DNA of 38,243 nucleotides, from positions 1-38,243 of the forward strand of contig NZ_JAAKDT010000035.1 of assembly GCF_011038785.1 (NCBI RefSeq), given 5' to 3'. Under the pieces are notes generated by a model, which saw only the letters and a list, made by a program, of their open reading frames with translations, ran no database searches and had not been told where the DNA came from. A program made the position numbers and the translations under genes. The first letter of the stretch is position 1, and every line of letters starts with the position of its first letter. This document shows, in pieces, positions 14,614 through 25,479 of this stretch. Source of the stretch: Parabacteroides sp. ZJ-118 (lineage in GTDB: Bacteria > Bacteroidota > Bacteroidia > Bacteroidales > Tannerellaceae).

Positions 14614-14723
14614 GTTATCCGAATACTAATCGGTATAACGTCCGATCGGTTTTCTGTTTACCCATTTTATATAGGCATAACGTCAAAGTGCTCTGACGTT
14701 ATCCCGAAAATTATCCGGATAAT
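14614..14723. repeat. Three consecutive inverted repeats in a 420-bp divergent gap
   Basis: The 14508-14929 gap between lemA and the peroxidase gene contains no gene that I can support. It holds three inverted repeats in 110 bp: GTTATCCGA (14614-14622) with TCGGTATAAC (14630-14639, one bulge); ATAACGTCA (14677-14685) with TGACGTTAT (14694-14702), a perfect 9-bp stem; and the perfect 14-bp palindrome ATTATCCGGATAAT (14710-14723). All three carry ATAAC or TTATCC pieces, so they may be related operators or a small structured RNA. Confidence 0.6.
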
Positions 14724-14890
14724 AGAAGAGGCGATGGATGATAAGCGGATTACAATCGGGTAAACCTATTTCCCCTAAGAACGCGAGGAGAACGCGCGGG
14801 GCCTGGCCGCATAGATCCGCTCTATCTTCCCATAGAAAAAAACGATCGGCGAAATCGGGGGCTTTCACGGCGCGTGTACGCGATTTGTCC

Positions 14891-14898
14891 TATATTCG
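14891..14898 (+). promoter_or_regulatory. Probable -7 element for the cytochrome c peroxidase gene
   Basis: TATATTCG differs from TAnnTTTG at one position and lies 31 bp upstream of the ATG at 14930. No clear -33 is seen. Confidence 0.4.
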
Positions 14899-14929
14899 CG
14901 CTCGATAAATCTAAATAAATAATACAGTT

Positions 14930-16309
14930 ATGCGTAAGACAATTAATGCGAAAATGCCGGCATTGCCGGTAGGACTCTGCGCCTTAGCCTTCGCGGTTAC
15001 CTCGTGCGGCTCGTCCGGGTACAAGAAATTCGCCGACAACGAAGGGAAGCAAGTGGCCACCATCCTGCGGGAGAACGACTGCCTGGCCTGCCACGCCGAG
15101 AACGCGCCTCTTCCTTTTTACGGCAACCTGCCGCTGATCGGTCCCGCCGTACGGGCGGACCTGAGGGAGGCCGCCCGCTACGTGGACCTGACAGCCCTGG
15201 TGGAAGCCCTGGAGAACGGGCTGCCCGTCTCGGAAGTCGATCTGGCGAAAGTGGAGCATACGGCCTTGAGCGGCTCCATGCCCCCGGCCAAGTATTCCTA
15301 CATGCCGATGCACTGGGGAACCGGCCTCGACGACAAGGAGAAAGCGGTGATCCTCTCGTGGGCGAAGGGGGTCCGTAAGGATCGCTTCGCGACCGAGACC
15401 GTGGCGGAGGCGTTCGAGAACGAGCCCCTCCAGCCTCTCATGAAGAGCCTGCCTACGGATCCGGCGAAGGTGGAGTTGGGCTTTGCCCTGTATCATGACA
15501 CGCGTTTGTCCGCGGACCATACGATCTCCTGCGCCACCTGCCACGGGCTAAGCACAGGGGGTGTAGACCGGAAGCCATACTCGGAGGGCATCAACGGGCA
15601 GCTCGGCGGCGTCAACGCTCCGACCGTGTACAACGCGGCGCTTAATTTCGTCCAATTCTGGGACGGGCGCGCGGCCGACCTGAAAGAGCAAGCGGCCGGC
15701 CCGCCGTTGAACCCGGTGGAAATGGGTTACGCCTCATTCGACCCGATCTGCGAGGCGTTGGCGCTCGACAAGGATTTCACGAAGAAATTCATGGAGAGCT
15801 ACCCGGAAGGTTACTCCCAGGCCACGATCACGGACGCCATCGCCGAGTTTGAGAAGACCCTGCTGACGCCGAGCCGTTTCGACAGCTACCTGATGGGCGA
15901 TAAAAACGCGCTTACGGCGGAAGAATTAGAGGGATATCGGCTGTTCAAGGACAATAAATGCGCCACTTGCCACGTTGGTGTAAATGTCGGTGGTCAATCT
16001 TACGAGTTCATGGGTATCAAGAACAGCTATTTCGATTACCGCGGTACAGGGCTGACGGACGGTGATAACGGACGCTACGCCGTGACCGGGAAGGAGTCCG
16101 ATCGTCATACGTTCAAAACCCCGACACTCCGTAACGTGACGCTGACCTATCCGTACCTGCACGACGGGACGGTGGCCTCCGTGGAGGACGCGGTCCGGAT
16201 CATGCACGAGTTCCAGGCCGGAAAGGAGCCCCGGGACGCGGAAGTCGAGAAAATCGTTGTTTTTCTAAAGACTTTGAACGGAGAATATCAGGGGAAAATG
16301 CTTCAATAA
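14930..16309 (+). CDS. Tri-haem cytochrome c peroxidase lipoprotein (YhjA/CCP type)
   Basis: 459 residues. A lipoprotein-type signal ends at TSCGSS (Cys26). Three CxxCH haem sites are visible: CLACH at 51-55 in an extra N-terminal domain, CATCH at 201-205 and CATCH at 344-348 in the paired domains of the bacterial di-haem peroxidase fold. SGSMPP (Met117) may supply the axial ligand of the N-terminal haem. The length and haem number match YhjA-like peroxidases rather than the two-haem CcpA type. It reduces hydrogen peroxide to water in the periplasm using respiratory-chain electrons, a useful oxygen defence for an anaerobe. It is followed closely by rlpA-like and decarboxylase genes on the same strand. 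Confidence 0.92.
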   Translation: MRKTINAKMPALPVGLCALAFAVTSCGSSGYKKFADNEGKQVATILRENDCLACHAENAPLPFYGNLPLIGPAVRADLREAARYVDLTALVEALENGLPVSEVDLAKVEHTALSGSMPPAKYSYMPMHWGTGLDDKEKAVILSWAKGVRKDRFATETVAEAFENEPLQPLMKSLPTDPAKVELGFALYHDTRLSADHTISCATCHGLSTGGVDRKPYSEGINGQLGGVNAPTVYNAALNFVQFWDGRAADLKEQAAGPPLNPVEMGYASFDPICEALALDKDFTKKFMESYPEGYSQATITDAIAEFEKTLLTPSRFDSYLMGDKNALTAEELEGYRLFKDNKCATCHVGVNVGGQSYEFMGIKNSYFDYRGTGLTDGDNGRYAVTGKESDRHTFKTPTLRNVTLTYPYLHDGTVASVEDAVRIMHEFQAGKEPRDAEVEKIVVFLKTLNGEYQGKMLQ

Positions 16310-16326
16310 TCAATAAAAAAAGGTAC

Positions 16327-16788
16327 ATGTCCTTCCGCTTGTTCTACATATTGCTTATATTTGCCGCCGTTAAGTGTGGAGGAGGAATATGGGCGCAAGA
16401 GGAAGGACTTGCCTCGTATTACCATCATCGCTTTCACGGCAGGAAAACTTCCAGCGGAAGGATCCATAATGAGAAAGAACTGGTCGCCGCGCACCGTACG
16501 TATCCCTTTGGCACGTTCCTAAGAGTCACGAACCTGGAGAACATGAAAAGTGTCATCGTATGCGTGACGGACCGCGGGCCCCATTACAGGAAACGGATCA
16601 TCGATGTATCGGCAAGCGCCGCCGAGCGATTGGATTTTATCGACAAAGGTATCACCAAGGTACGGTTAGAAGTCGTCCCCGGCCCCCTAGACCTCCGCTA
16701 TCTGGACTTGATCTATCCGAAGATCCCCTATCTGGATATAGATCCCGTACGTCCGGATCCACCTTATCGGGTGAAATTCACGAAATAA
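16327..16788 (+). CDS. RlpA-like double-psi beta-barrel protein
   Basis: 153 residues with an N-terminal signal peptide ([19 protein letters not shown]). The RlpA-like domain follows: [20 protein letters not shown], then [21 protein letters not shown] and [16 protein letters not shown] with the conserved Asp of the DRGP motif. RlpA proteins cleave bare glycan strands of peptidoglycan or bind them in the periplasm. There is no SPOR domain, so this is the short form. The stop is 10 bp before the epimerase-family gene. Confidence 0.9.
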   Translation: MSFRLFYILLIFAAVKCGGGIWAQEEGLASYYHHRFHGRKTSSGRIHNEKELVAAHRTYPFGTFLRVTNLENMKSVIVCVTDRGPHYRKRIIDVSASAAERLDFIDKGITKVRLEVVPGPLDLRYLDLIYPKIPYLDIDPVRPDPPYRVKFTK

Positions 16789-16798
16789 ACGGAATAGA

Positions 16799-17731
16799 AT
16801 GAAGCAAGTACTTGTTACCGGGGGAGCCGGTTTTATCGGCTCTCATTTATGTGCCCGTCTTTTGGAGGAAGGGAATGACGTCATCTGCCTGGATAACTAC
16901 TTTACGGGAAGTAAGGCGAACGTGATCCCGCTGCTGAGGAATCCACATTTCGAGTTGATCAGGCATGACGTCTCCAAGCCGTTCGTGGCGGAGGTCGATG
17001 AGATTTACAATCTGGCATGTCCCGCGTCTCCTGTCTATTATCAAATAGATCCGATACAAACGGTCAAGACATCCGTCTTGGGCGCGGTCAATATGCTAGG
17101 CCTGGCGAAACGTTTGGACGCGAAGATATTGCAAGCCTCTACCAGCGAGGTGTACGGCGATCCCAAGATACACCCGCAGCCGGAAAAATATTGGGGAAAT
17201 GTCAACCCGATAGGGCCTCGCTCCTGTTACGACGAGGGCAAGCGTTGCGCCGAGACCCTATTCATGGATTACCACCGCCAAAACAAGGTCCGCGTGAAAA
17301 TCGTCCGCGTCTTCAACACGTACGGGCCTCACATGGGTACGAACGACGGCCGCGTCGTCTCCAATTTCATTATACAGGCATTACAGGACAAGGACCTGAC
17401 GATTTATGGGGATGGCAACCAGACGCGCAGCTTCCAATACGTGGACGATCTGATCGAGGGGATGGTTCGCATGATGAATACCCCGGATGATTTTACCGGC
17501 CCGGTGAATATCGGGAATCCGGGAGAGTTCTCGATAAACGAGCTGGCCCGGATCGTGATCCGTCTGACAAACTCCTCCTCCCGGATCGTATACCGTCCGT
17601 TGCCGGGAGACGATCCCAAGCAGCGCAGGCCCGACATTACGTTGGCCAGAGAGCGTCTGGGCGGGTGGGAGCCTACGATTTGCCTGGAGGAGGGATTGAA
17701 GAAAACCATCGCGTACTTTCGATCGCTCTGA
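16799..17731 (+). CDS. UDP-glucuronate decarboxylase (UDP-xylose synthase)
   Basis: 310 residues of extended SDR fold, full length. The NAD-binding motif [10 protein letters not shown] is at 8-17, the active-site segment YDEGKR contains the catalytic Tyr and Lys, and NTYGPHM and [13 protein letters not shown] are typical of the UXS group. It converts UDP-glucuronate to UDP-xylose, a precursor for surface polysaccharide. No other sugar-nucleotide genes lie nearby. It ends 14 bp before the hairpin that terminates the thi operon from the other side. Confidence 0.92.
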   Translation: MKQVLVTGGAGFIGSHLCARLLEEGNDVICLDNYFTGSKANVIPLLRNPHFELIRHDVSKPFVAEVDEIYNLACPASPVYYQIDPIQTVKTSVLGAVNMLGLAKRLDAKILQASTSEVYGDPKIHPQPEKYWGNVNPIGPRSCYDEGKRCAETLFMDYHRQNKVRVKIVRVFNTYGPHMGTNDGRVVSNFIIQALQDKDLTIYGDGNQTRSFQYVDDLIEGMVRMMNTPDDFTGPVNIGNPGEFSINELARIVIRLTNSSSRIVYRPLPGDDPKQRRPDITLARERLGGWEPTICLEEGLKKTIAYFRSL

Positions 17732-17740
17732 TGAATCCTG

Positions 17741-17773
17741 AAAAAAGCGCCGCTCAGGATCCCGGGCGGCGCT
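17741..17773 (-). terminator. Intrinsic terminator of the thi operon
   Basis: On the - strand a stem of 8 bp (AGCGCCGC pairing with GCGGCGCT, ends at 17773 and 17746) is followed directly by six T residues (17746-17741). It lies 18 bp after the thiC stop. The same hairpin may also stop the + strand decarboxylase transcript, but without a T-run. Confidence 0.9.
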
Positions 17774-17791
17774 CCCAACGGAAAAGAGGCG

Positions 17792-19495
<1,704 letters not shown>

Positions 19496-19505
19496 TTAGT
19501 TTAGT

Positions 19506-20138
19506 TTAGTACGTATTGATTTCCGCTATAAACCGGCGGGTCTCCTCCGCGGGATCGGGGGCGTTGACAATCGCGCCCGAGACGGCGATCCCGGTTATGC
19601 CCGTCTCCATCAAAGGGCCTACATCTTCCCGCGTGATGCCCCCTATCGCGAAGATAGGAATATCCATGCCGGCCTCTCTGCATTGAGCGATTATCGTGCG
19701 ATAACCCTCCAGGCCCAACAGGGGACTTAAGTTTTTTTTGGTATCCGTGAAACGATACGGTCCCAATCCGATATACGAGGCGCCCCGGTCTACGGCCTGC
19801 CGGATATCCTCGAAGGTATTCGCCGTGGCCCCGATATAGAAGGGGACGTCGGGGGCTAACCGTTCTCCCAGCACCTCCCAGGCGATGTCCAGGGGCATAT
19901 CCTTCTTACCCAGATGGCAAGCCGTGGCGCCACCCGTCACGGCGGCCTCCAGATCATCGTTTACGCAAAGATCCACGATCCGCCCGCATTCCTCCGCGCA
20001 GATGGCGGCGCATTTACGTACGGTATCGACACAGAGCCCCTCCTTCACGCGCAACTGTATCCACGAGCATCCTCCCCGGATCGCCATGCGTACCTGGTCG
20101 CATTCCGTATACGCGGGCGTACGACGCGTTATAAACAT
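19506..20138 (-). CDS. thiE: Thiamine phosphate synthase ThiE
   Basis: 210 residues from the ATG at 20138 (MFITRRTPAYTECDQ), matching the usual family length. An in-frame ATG at 20234 would overlap the preceding gene by 10 bp and add a 32-residue basic, Gly/Pro-rich leader with no ThiE likeness. The longer start remains possible. The TIM-barrel motifs are seen: WIQLRVKEG, CVNDDLEAAV, CHLGKKDMP, IGATANTFEDI, YIGLGPYRFTDTKK and FAIGGITREDV. It joins HMP-PP and the thiazole phosphate to make thiamine phosphate. A ThiE-like paralogue is encoded just upstream. Confidence 0.9.
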   Translation of the reverse strand: MFITRRTPAYTECDQVRMAIRGGCSWIQLRVKEGLCVDTVRKCAAICAEECGRIVDLCVNDDLEAAVTGGATACHLGKKDMPLDIAWEVLGERLAPDVPFYIGATANTFEDIRQAVDRGASYIGLGPYRFTDTKKNLSPLLGLEGYRTIIAQCREAGMDIPIFAIGGITREDVGPLMETGITGIAVSGAIVNAPDPAEETRRFIAEINTY

Positions 20139-20224
20139 CAAGCGGTTCTTCCCGCCAAAAGGAGGGCGTAGTCCGACGGTTCTCCGACCGGCTCTTCCCT
20201 TCCCGTCATATCCGAAATAATCAG

Positions 20225-20821
20225 TTAAAGCCATACTTGTAATTGTTTGAATTGTTTGATGAGTCGATCCGCGGCAAGCCGGGAGGGATCGTTTCCCCAA
20301 AGCCACCCGAGAACGGCGACACCGCCGAAGGGGATATCTTTCAATCGCGTGATCGTGCGCGGGCTGATTCCTCCCAAGGCGATCACCTTATCATCGATGA
20401 TGCCCTTCGTACCTCGCAATCCGTCCGGGGAGAACCCGCCGCCATATCCCTCCTTGGATATACTTGGGAAGATCGGGCTGAGGAACACATAGTCGCACAC
20501 CGGTTTATACCGGACAATCTCTTCCAGGCTGTGGCAAGAACGACTGATACCTCCTTTATAGAGGGGGGGGGCTTCCGGGTTCCTCCGGTTCAGGTGGACG
20601 CCTCCCAAAGCCCTTTCCTCGGCCAGGTCGAACCAGTCATGAAGAACGATCCTGTCGTAATAAGCCGGGGAGATTTTATCCAACAAACCCTCCAGTTCGT
20701 CACGCTCGCAATCTGGTTTGCGTAGATGCAAGCGAGACATTCCCTCCGCGAACAGACATTCGATCAAAGCGGCTTCCTCCGCGAAAAAACAGGGGGTGGT
20801 AATTACGACCAGCTTATTCAT
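20225..20821 (-). CDS. ThiE/TenI-like protein
   Basis: 198 residues of the ThiE/TenI TIM-barrel superfamily: GMSRLHLRKPD, VHLNRRNPEAP, SRSCHSLEEI, YVFLSPIFPSISKEGYG and VIALGGISPRTI. It diverges from the true ThiE next to it: the diphosphate-binding residues are less clear, and SCHS replaces the usual GxS(T/A)H. TenI-type members aromatise the thiazole tautomer in other bacteria, which is a possible role here, but thiamine phosphate synthase activity is not excluded. It overlaps thiD by 8 bp. Confidence 0.85.
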   Translation of the reverse strand: MNKLVVITTPCFFAEEAALIECLFAEGMSRLHLRKPDCERDELEGLLDKISPAYYDRIVLHDWFDLAEERALGGVHLNRRNPEAPPLYKGGISRSCHSLEEIVRYKPVCDYVFLSPIFPSISKEGYGGGFSPDGLRGTKGIIDDKVIALGGISPRTITRLKDIPFGGVAVLGWLWGNDPSRLAADRLIKQFKQLQVWL

Positions 20822-21662
20822 GATGGCATCGGATTTTATGAAGGACCGCGGGCGAGAAAAAGTGGTTTACGGGTCCGCTCCCTTTTCCCATACATACATT
20901 TGCTCCGTGAATGAGCGCGTTGTTGATATATTCCTTGGCCAACCGTACGGCTCCCGTCAAGGGATGGCCGAGCGCCATATAAGCGGCGATGGCAGACGAT
21001 AGCGTACAACCCGTTCCATGGGTATTAGAGGTCTCCACGGTTGGCGAAACCAGACAAACCGGAGCCGCTTCACCGATAAACAGCCGATCCACCGTCTCTG
21101 CTCCGGGGATGTGCCCTCCTTTGACCAAGATGGCGTTACATCCTTTTTCCCGCAATTCCCGGGCGGCAAGCAAGAGATCCGCCTCGTTCTTGATTTTTAT
21201 GCCGGAAAGATATTCCGTCTCTGGAATATTCGGGGTAAGTAACGTCGCTTTCGGGAATAACTCATCGATGATGACCCGGATGGCGTCATCCTCCAACAGT
21301 TTACTCCCGCTCGTGGATATCATCACCGGATCTAAAATGATAGGGGTTCGCCGGAAGGAGGGCAGACTCTCGGATACGACCTTTACGGCATCCTTGTTGT
21401 GCAGCATTCCTATCTTGAGGGCATCTACGGTGAAATCCGCCAAAACCGCTTCGATTTGTCCTCTTAAGATATCGGGAGAGATTGCTTGGATTCCTCGTAC
21501 GCCCTGTGTGTTCTGAGCGGTTACTGCCGTTATCGCCGAGGCTCCGAAAACACCCAGCGAGGAAAAAGTCTTAATATCCGCTTGTATCCCGGCACCGCCG
21601 CCACTGTCGGATCCGGCGATCGTTAAAGCTACCGGATAACGGTACGTTTCATTTTTATTCAT
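20814..21662 (-). CDS. thiD: Hydroxymethylpyrimidine/phosphomethylpyrimidine kinase ThiD
   Basis: 282 residues, ribokinase fold. [20 protein letters not shown] near the N-terminus binds [33 protein letters not shown] and the catalytic [15 protein letters not shown] follow. It phosphorylates HMP phosphate to HMP-PP in the cytoplasm. It is the first gene after the TPP riboswitch, with only about 15 bp between aptamer and ATG, so control of translation initiation is likely. Confidence 0.96.
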   Translation of the reverse strand: MNKNETYRYPVALTIAGSDSGGGAGIQADIKTFSSLGVFGASAITAVTAQNTQGVRGIQAISPDILRGQIEAVLADFTVDALKIGMLHNKDAVKVVSESLPSFRRTPIILDPVMISTSGSKLLEDDAIRVIIDELFPKATLLTPNIPETEYLSGIKIKNEADLLLAARELREKGCNAILVKGGHIPGAETVDRLFIGEAAPVCLVSPTVETSNTHGTGCTLSSAIAAYMALGHPLTGAVRLAKEYINNALIHGANVCMGKGSGPVNHFFSPAVLHKIRCHHE

Positions 21663-21677
21663 CTGACATTCGTTTTT

Positions 21678-21749
21678 CTTACGGCGGCATTACCCGCATC
21701 AAGTAGTAAGGGTATGATCTCAGCCCATAGAGTATGGCACCCCTTCGAT
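21678..21749 (-). ncRNA. TPP riboswitch (THI element)
   Basis: On the - strand, the conserved GGGGTGCC, GCTGAGATCATACCCTT and ACTTGATGCGGGTAATGCC segments appear in the right order and spacing of a thiamine pyrophosphate aptamer, ending GCCGTAAG. It sits directly upstream of thiD. No terminator hairpin separates it from the ATG. Confidence 0.95.
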
Positions 21750-21753
21750 GGCG

Positions 21754-21761
21754 CGAACTTA
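21754..21761 (-). promoter_or_regulatory. Probable -7 element of the thi operon
   Basis: On the - strand TAAGTTCG is one base off TAnnTTTG. Transcription starting about 7 bp downstream would begin right at the riboswitch, which supports the call. The rest of the gap to 21874 has a T-rich stretch and a weak hairpin around 21820-21840 that may end the cobalamin operon. Confidence 0.45.
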
Positions 21762-21874
21762 GTGAAAAAAAACGATATTCAGATATTCCCGGCTTTTAAA
21801 CGATCATTTTAACGCGCTAGCCCTACACGTGCGGGGTGGCATCATGAAGAATCTCTAATAAAAAGAATAAACAG

Positions 21875-23698
21875 CTATGATCGGTACAAGACCTTGCCCG
21901 CTTCCGATATTAACAGCAAGGTCAGTTTGCCGCCGGGAAGGATGGGTGCGCAACGCGATTTGCATTTTTGTAAAAGCAATGGGAAGAAACGATTTTGTTC
22001 CTTTTCCGAAAGAAGCTCCCATAGCTCACGGGCCAACGTAATCCGATTGATTCCATCCGCGGTCGCTTTCTCGCATCTCGCCTCTTTCGCCAAATCCTGA
22101 AGGAAGCCTTTGTTCATGACGCCTTTCTGGCTGTGCGTATCCAAAAAGCCTTCCGCCAGTTTCACCGCCTTACCGATCATGATGCCTAAGATAACCTGCT
22201 TGAAACCTAAATCGGCAGCGATCTTTAGCGTCTCTCCAATAAAGTTCCCGTAATGAACGAATGATTGTGGAGGCAGAGAGGCGTATAAGCTCCGAAGGTA
22301 GCGTTCACTCTTCGCCCCGGAATTAATCACCAACGTCTCGCAACCTATCGCCTTGGCGACACAGGCTTCTTTTCGTATCGAGGCAATAAAAGCGTCCGAC
22401 GAGAAAGGACGTACGATCCCGGATGTCCCGATAATGGAGATTCCCCCGATAATTCCAAGTTTCGGATTGAAGGTGCGTTTCGCCAACTCTTCGCCACCGG
22501 GAACCGAGATCGTGACAATCGCGGCGGAATCGGGCGAGGGCAGGAGCGGGATCAGCTCTTGCCGGATCATCTTACGGGGAGTGGCGTTTATGGCCGGGCC
22601 GCCGATTTCCAGGCCAAGTCCCGGAAGGGTCACAGTTCCGACTCCTTCGCCTGCCTGAAAGATGATTCTTTCCGTATCGTCGCGACCGGACGCTTCGGGA
22701 ACTAATCGAACGGTAGCCTGAATCCAGCTATGATTCGTCACGTCCGGATCATCCCCAGACTCCTTGATCACGGTACAGGTGGCGGAACATTCGGCCCACT
22801 CGGTATGGGCTACCGGCAACGTGATCGGTTCTCCCGCAGGTAATGTTATCCGGCTTTCCGTTTGTTCCTTTCGCGATAATAGGGCCGATAAAGCGGCTTT
22901 TGCGGCGGCAGTAGCGCAAGCTCCGGTCGTATATCCGCTTTTCAAGGGGAAGAATTCGGGCAACAGGCGTTCGATTTGTTTGCGCAAGCCGTATTCGCCA
23001 TACACTCGGTAGAATGTTTCCGGTAAGACGGGACGCTTCACGACAAACACAGGTATTCCGAATTGGCGGGCAGCGTCCACCTTTTCCGTAAAATAACCAG
23101 AGGAACCACTTTCCTTCGTCAAGATCGCATCCGGATGGAGTCGCTCCAACAACCTTAACGCATCCTCGCCTTCCTGATAGAAAACCAACCGTTCACAAGG
23201 GAAACCTTGCTTCTCGGCCAAAGACAACGACTCTTCCCGTTCCAATATACGGAACCAGGTGGTATGCGATCGCCAATAAGGACGGAGCGGGGCAAGGGTG
23301 TTCACGCCACTTAAGGCAAGCAGCCGTTGGATGCTTTTGTTTTCCATTTGGCGGATCGCATCTTCATAACTGTCGCACCAAATCAAGTCCTCATCACGAG
23401 GTGGATACCGACGTTCGTAACGAATCACCGGAATCTGTAGACCGTTCGATACTTTCTCGATCGTTTGACGCAGCGCTTGAGCGAAAGGGTGTGCCGCGTC
23501 GATCAATAGCTTAATCGCGTGGTCTCGACAGAAACGCTCCATTTCCTCTGCGTTCATGGCTCCGGTCAAACGGATTCCATGAGCGCATTCAATGGATTGC
23601 GAAGCTCCTTTCGTCGAGTAGTAATAGATGACGGCTGCCTCGTCCGCTACCCGCACAGCCGCACGGCCCTCTGTCGTTCCTCCAAGAATCAGTATCAT
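21875..23698 (-). CDS. CobK/CbiJ-CbiD fusion, cobalt-precorrin-6A reductase and precorrin-5B C1-methyltransferase
   Basis: 607 residues, two enzymes in one chain. Residues 1-250 are CobK/CbiJ, the NAD(P)H precorrin-6A reductase: ILGGTTEGR at 4-12, IDAAHPFAQ at 66-74, SGVNTL and LTKESGSSG. Residues 253-607 are CbiD, which methylates C1 of the corrin ring: SGYTTGACATAAAKAAL at 254-270, VTISVPGGEE and GIIGGISIIGTSGIV. Both halves look complete. CbiD marks the anaerobic (early cobalt) route. It is the last gene of the cobalamin operon and shares one base with the CbiG-CobM gene. Confidence 0.94.
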   Translation of the reverse strand: MILILGGTTEGRAAVRVADEAAVIYYYSTKGASQSIECAHGIRLTGAMNAEEMERFCRDHAIKLLIDAAHPFAQALRQTIEKVSNGLQIPVIRYERRYPPRDEDLIWCDSYEDAIRQMENKSIQRLLALSGVNTLAPLRPYWRSHTTWFRILEREESLSLAEKQGFPCERLVFYQEGEDALRLLERLHPDAILTKESGSSGYFTEKVDAARQFGIPVFVVKRPVLPETFYRVYGEYGLRKQIERLLPEFFPLKSGYTTGACATAAAKAALSALLSRKEQTESRITLPAGEPITLPVAHTEWAECSATCTVIKESGDDPDVTNHSWIQATVRLVPEASGRDDTERIIFQAGEGVGTVTLPGLGLEIGGPAINATPRKMIRQELIPLLPSPDSAAIVTISVPGGEELAKRTFNPKLGIIGGISIIGTSGIVRPFSSDAFIASIRKEACVAKAIGCETLVINSGAKSERYLRSLYASLPPQSFVHYGNFIGETLKIAADLGFKQVILGIMIGKAVKLAEGFLDTHSQKGVMNKGFLQDLAKEARCEKATADGINRITLARELWELLSEKEQNRFFPLLLQKCKSRCAPILPGGKLTLLLISEAGKVLYRS

Positions 23699-25479
23699 TA
23701 CTTGCGGAAAAGATGTTTGAACTCATCCGCATATAAGCGGGATAGACCCTTGCGATTATCAATGGCATCCCCGACGACAAGCAATGTCGTCAGTGCCAGA
23801 TGATTCTCTTTTACGATTTTTGCGAGATCTTTCAGTTGCCCGCGGTAGATACGCTCGTCTTTCCAAGTCAACTTGTAGCAGGCGGCTACCGGGGTGGTTG
23901 GTGCGTAGTGTTGCAATAACTCATCTTGAACCTTCTCCACGACACCAGCGCTTAAAAAGATACACATCGTACTTTGGCTTTGAGCCAGTTTGTGCAGCTG
24001 CTCTTTCTCTGGCATAGGCGTACGTCCTTCGCCGCGAGTGAGGATGATCGTTTGTACTTTCTCCGGGATCGTGAACTGAGAATAAAGAGCGGCGGCGGCG
24101 GCTTGGAAAGAGGAGATACCCGGAGTGATATGATAATCCATTCCGTATTGATCGAAGTAATTCATTTGCTCTTGAATAGCTCCATAGATGCATGGATCGC
24201 CCGTGTGCAAACGAACGACAAACAATCCTTTATCGTAAAACGTTTTCATCAAGGCAAACTGTTCTTCCAGATTCATATCCGCCGAGCTTCGCACCGTGGC
24301 GCCAGCCTTCGCACATAAGGTAAGTTCTTTCGGGACAAGGCTTCCGGCATACAGGATCAAATCCGCTTTCTCCAACATTTGCCGTCCGCGGATGGAGATC
24401 AAGTCCGGATCACCAGGACCGGCTCCTACGATCTCGATATGTCCTGTGCGGCAGGCCGCCCTATCGAACGCTACAGCGAAGGTATATTCATTCCCTTTCC
24501 CTAAATCCGCTTTTTGCTTCTCGACCCAAAGCGAACCGCCATGAGCCGCGTAAATGGCGGAAGCTTCCGATACACTAGGGGATTCGGTTACCGCCAAGAC
24601 TTTCTCCGAGGGATTGGGCACCGGGATAGCTTTCAGCTCCTCCGACGTATACGTGTGGAAAGGGCATTCCATAACGTCATAAGCCAGTAATGTCAGCACC
24701 GGTTCGCATTTCTTCAGGTCGATTGTATTTACGTCCGCCAAGGCTTCCGGATATAGACGTTTATCACGCAATACCTCTTTAATATGTTCGTAAACGGCCG
24801 TAGGATCACCTTGCATATCCTTGCGGCAACCCATTCCCAGGTGAAGGACTTTCGGGATATAGGTGATCGTAGGGATGGAGGTATCGTATTGTTGGGGACT
24901 GACGATCATCAATAACTCATAGTCTTGCTGCGGGATCGCCTCGAAGGAATAAAAGATAGAGACATGAGACGGGGCTGTACGCTCCAAATAATCCGTTCCT
25001 TTGTCTCGTATATCAAGGAGTAACGCTGTCGGCTTCCCATTGACAAAAGTGGAGATGGCGGCATTGCTATCTTTGGCGATCAACGTCCAATCGTATTTCT
25101 TCCCTAACGTATCGAGCGCCCATAGGTTTACGTTGTCGCTTTGTGTCGTGATAATCGCCTCGGCTCCTAATAGGTTCGCTAATTCCTTAGAAAGATCGTT
25201 CGCTCCGCCGATATGTCCGGATAAGACCGGAATCACGTATTTGCCGGTACTGTCTATGCAAACCACGGCCGGATCGGTATGTTTATCTTCCGCGAAGGGA
25301 GCGATACAGCGTACGCAAATTCCCATCGCCCCTATAAATACCAAGCTACCGGATTCATGAAAAATCTCTTTTGAGAAAGAGCTGAATGGCAAGATCTTTG
25401 CCTCGGGATAAGCGGCAAGAATTTGCTCAGCAAGCACCCGGCTGCTATCAGATATTGAAATAATTGATATTGTACTCAT
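23698..25479 (-). CDS. CbiG-CobM/CbiF fusion, cobalt-precorrin-5A hydrolase and precorrin-4 C11-methyltransferase
   Basis: 593 residues. Residues 1-345 are CbiG, which opens the lactone ring of cobalt-precorrin-5A: VFIGAMGICVRCIAP at 47-61, VIPVLSGHIGGANDL at 82-96 and LGMGCRKD at 214-221. Residues 347-593 are the CobM/CbiF methyltransferase: EIVGAGPGDPDLISIRG, LYAGSLVP, LHTGDPCIYG and ITPGISSFQAAAA. The two activities act one after the other in the pathway. The gene overlaps the CobL gene by 4 bp (ATGA type). Confidence 0.95.
   Translation of the reverse strand: MSTISIISISDSSRVLAEQILAAYPEAKILPFSSFSKEIFHESGSLVFIGAMGICVRCIAPFAEDKHTDPAVVCIDSTGKYVIPVLSGHIGGANDLSKELANLLGAEAIITTQSDNVNLWALDTLGKKYDWTLIAKDSNAAISTFVNGKPTALLLDIRDKGTDYLERTAPSHVSIFYSFEAIPQQDYELLMIVSPQQYDTSIPTITYIPKVLHLGMGCRKDMQGDPTAVYEHIKEVLRDKRLYPEALADVNTIDLKKCEPVLTLLAYDVMECPFHTYTSEELKAIPVPNPSEKVLAVTESPSVSEASAIYAAHGGSLWVEKQKADLGKGNEYTFAVAFDRAACRTGHIEIVGAGPGDPDLISIRGRQMLEKADLILYAGSLVPKELTLCAKAGATVRSSADMNLEEQFALMKTFYDKGLFVVRLHTGDPCIYGAIQEQMNYFDQYGMDYHITPGISSFQAAAAALYSQFTIPEKVQTIILTRGEGRTPMPEKEQLHKLAQSQSTMCIFLSAGVVEKVQDELLQHYAPTTPVAACYKLTWKDERIYRGQLKDLAKIVKENHLALTTLLVVGDAIDNRKGLSRLYADEFKHLFRK

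Noticed and set aside
20139-20234. N-terminal 32-residue extension of ThiE
   Set aside because: It has no likeness to ThiE and makes the protein longer than usual. It was kept only as an alternative start because it overlaps the upstream stop.
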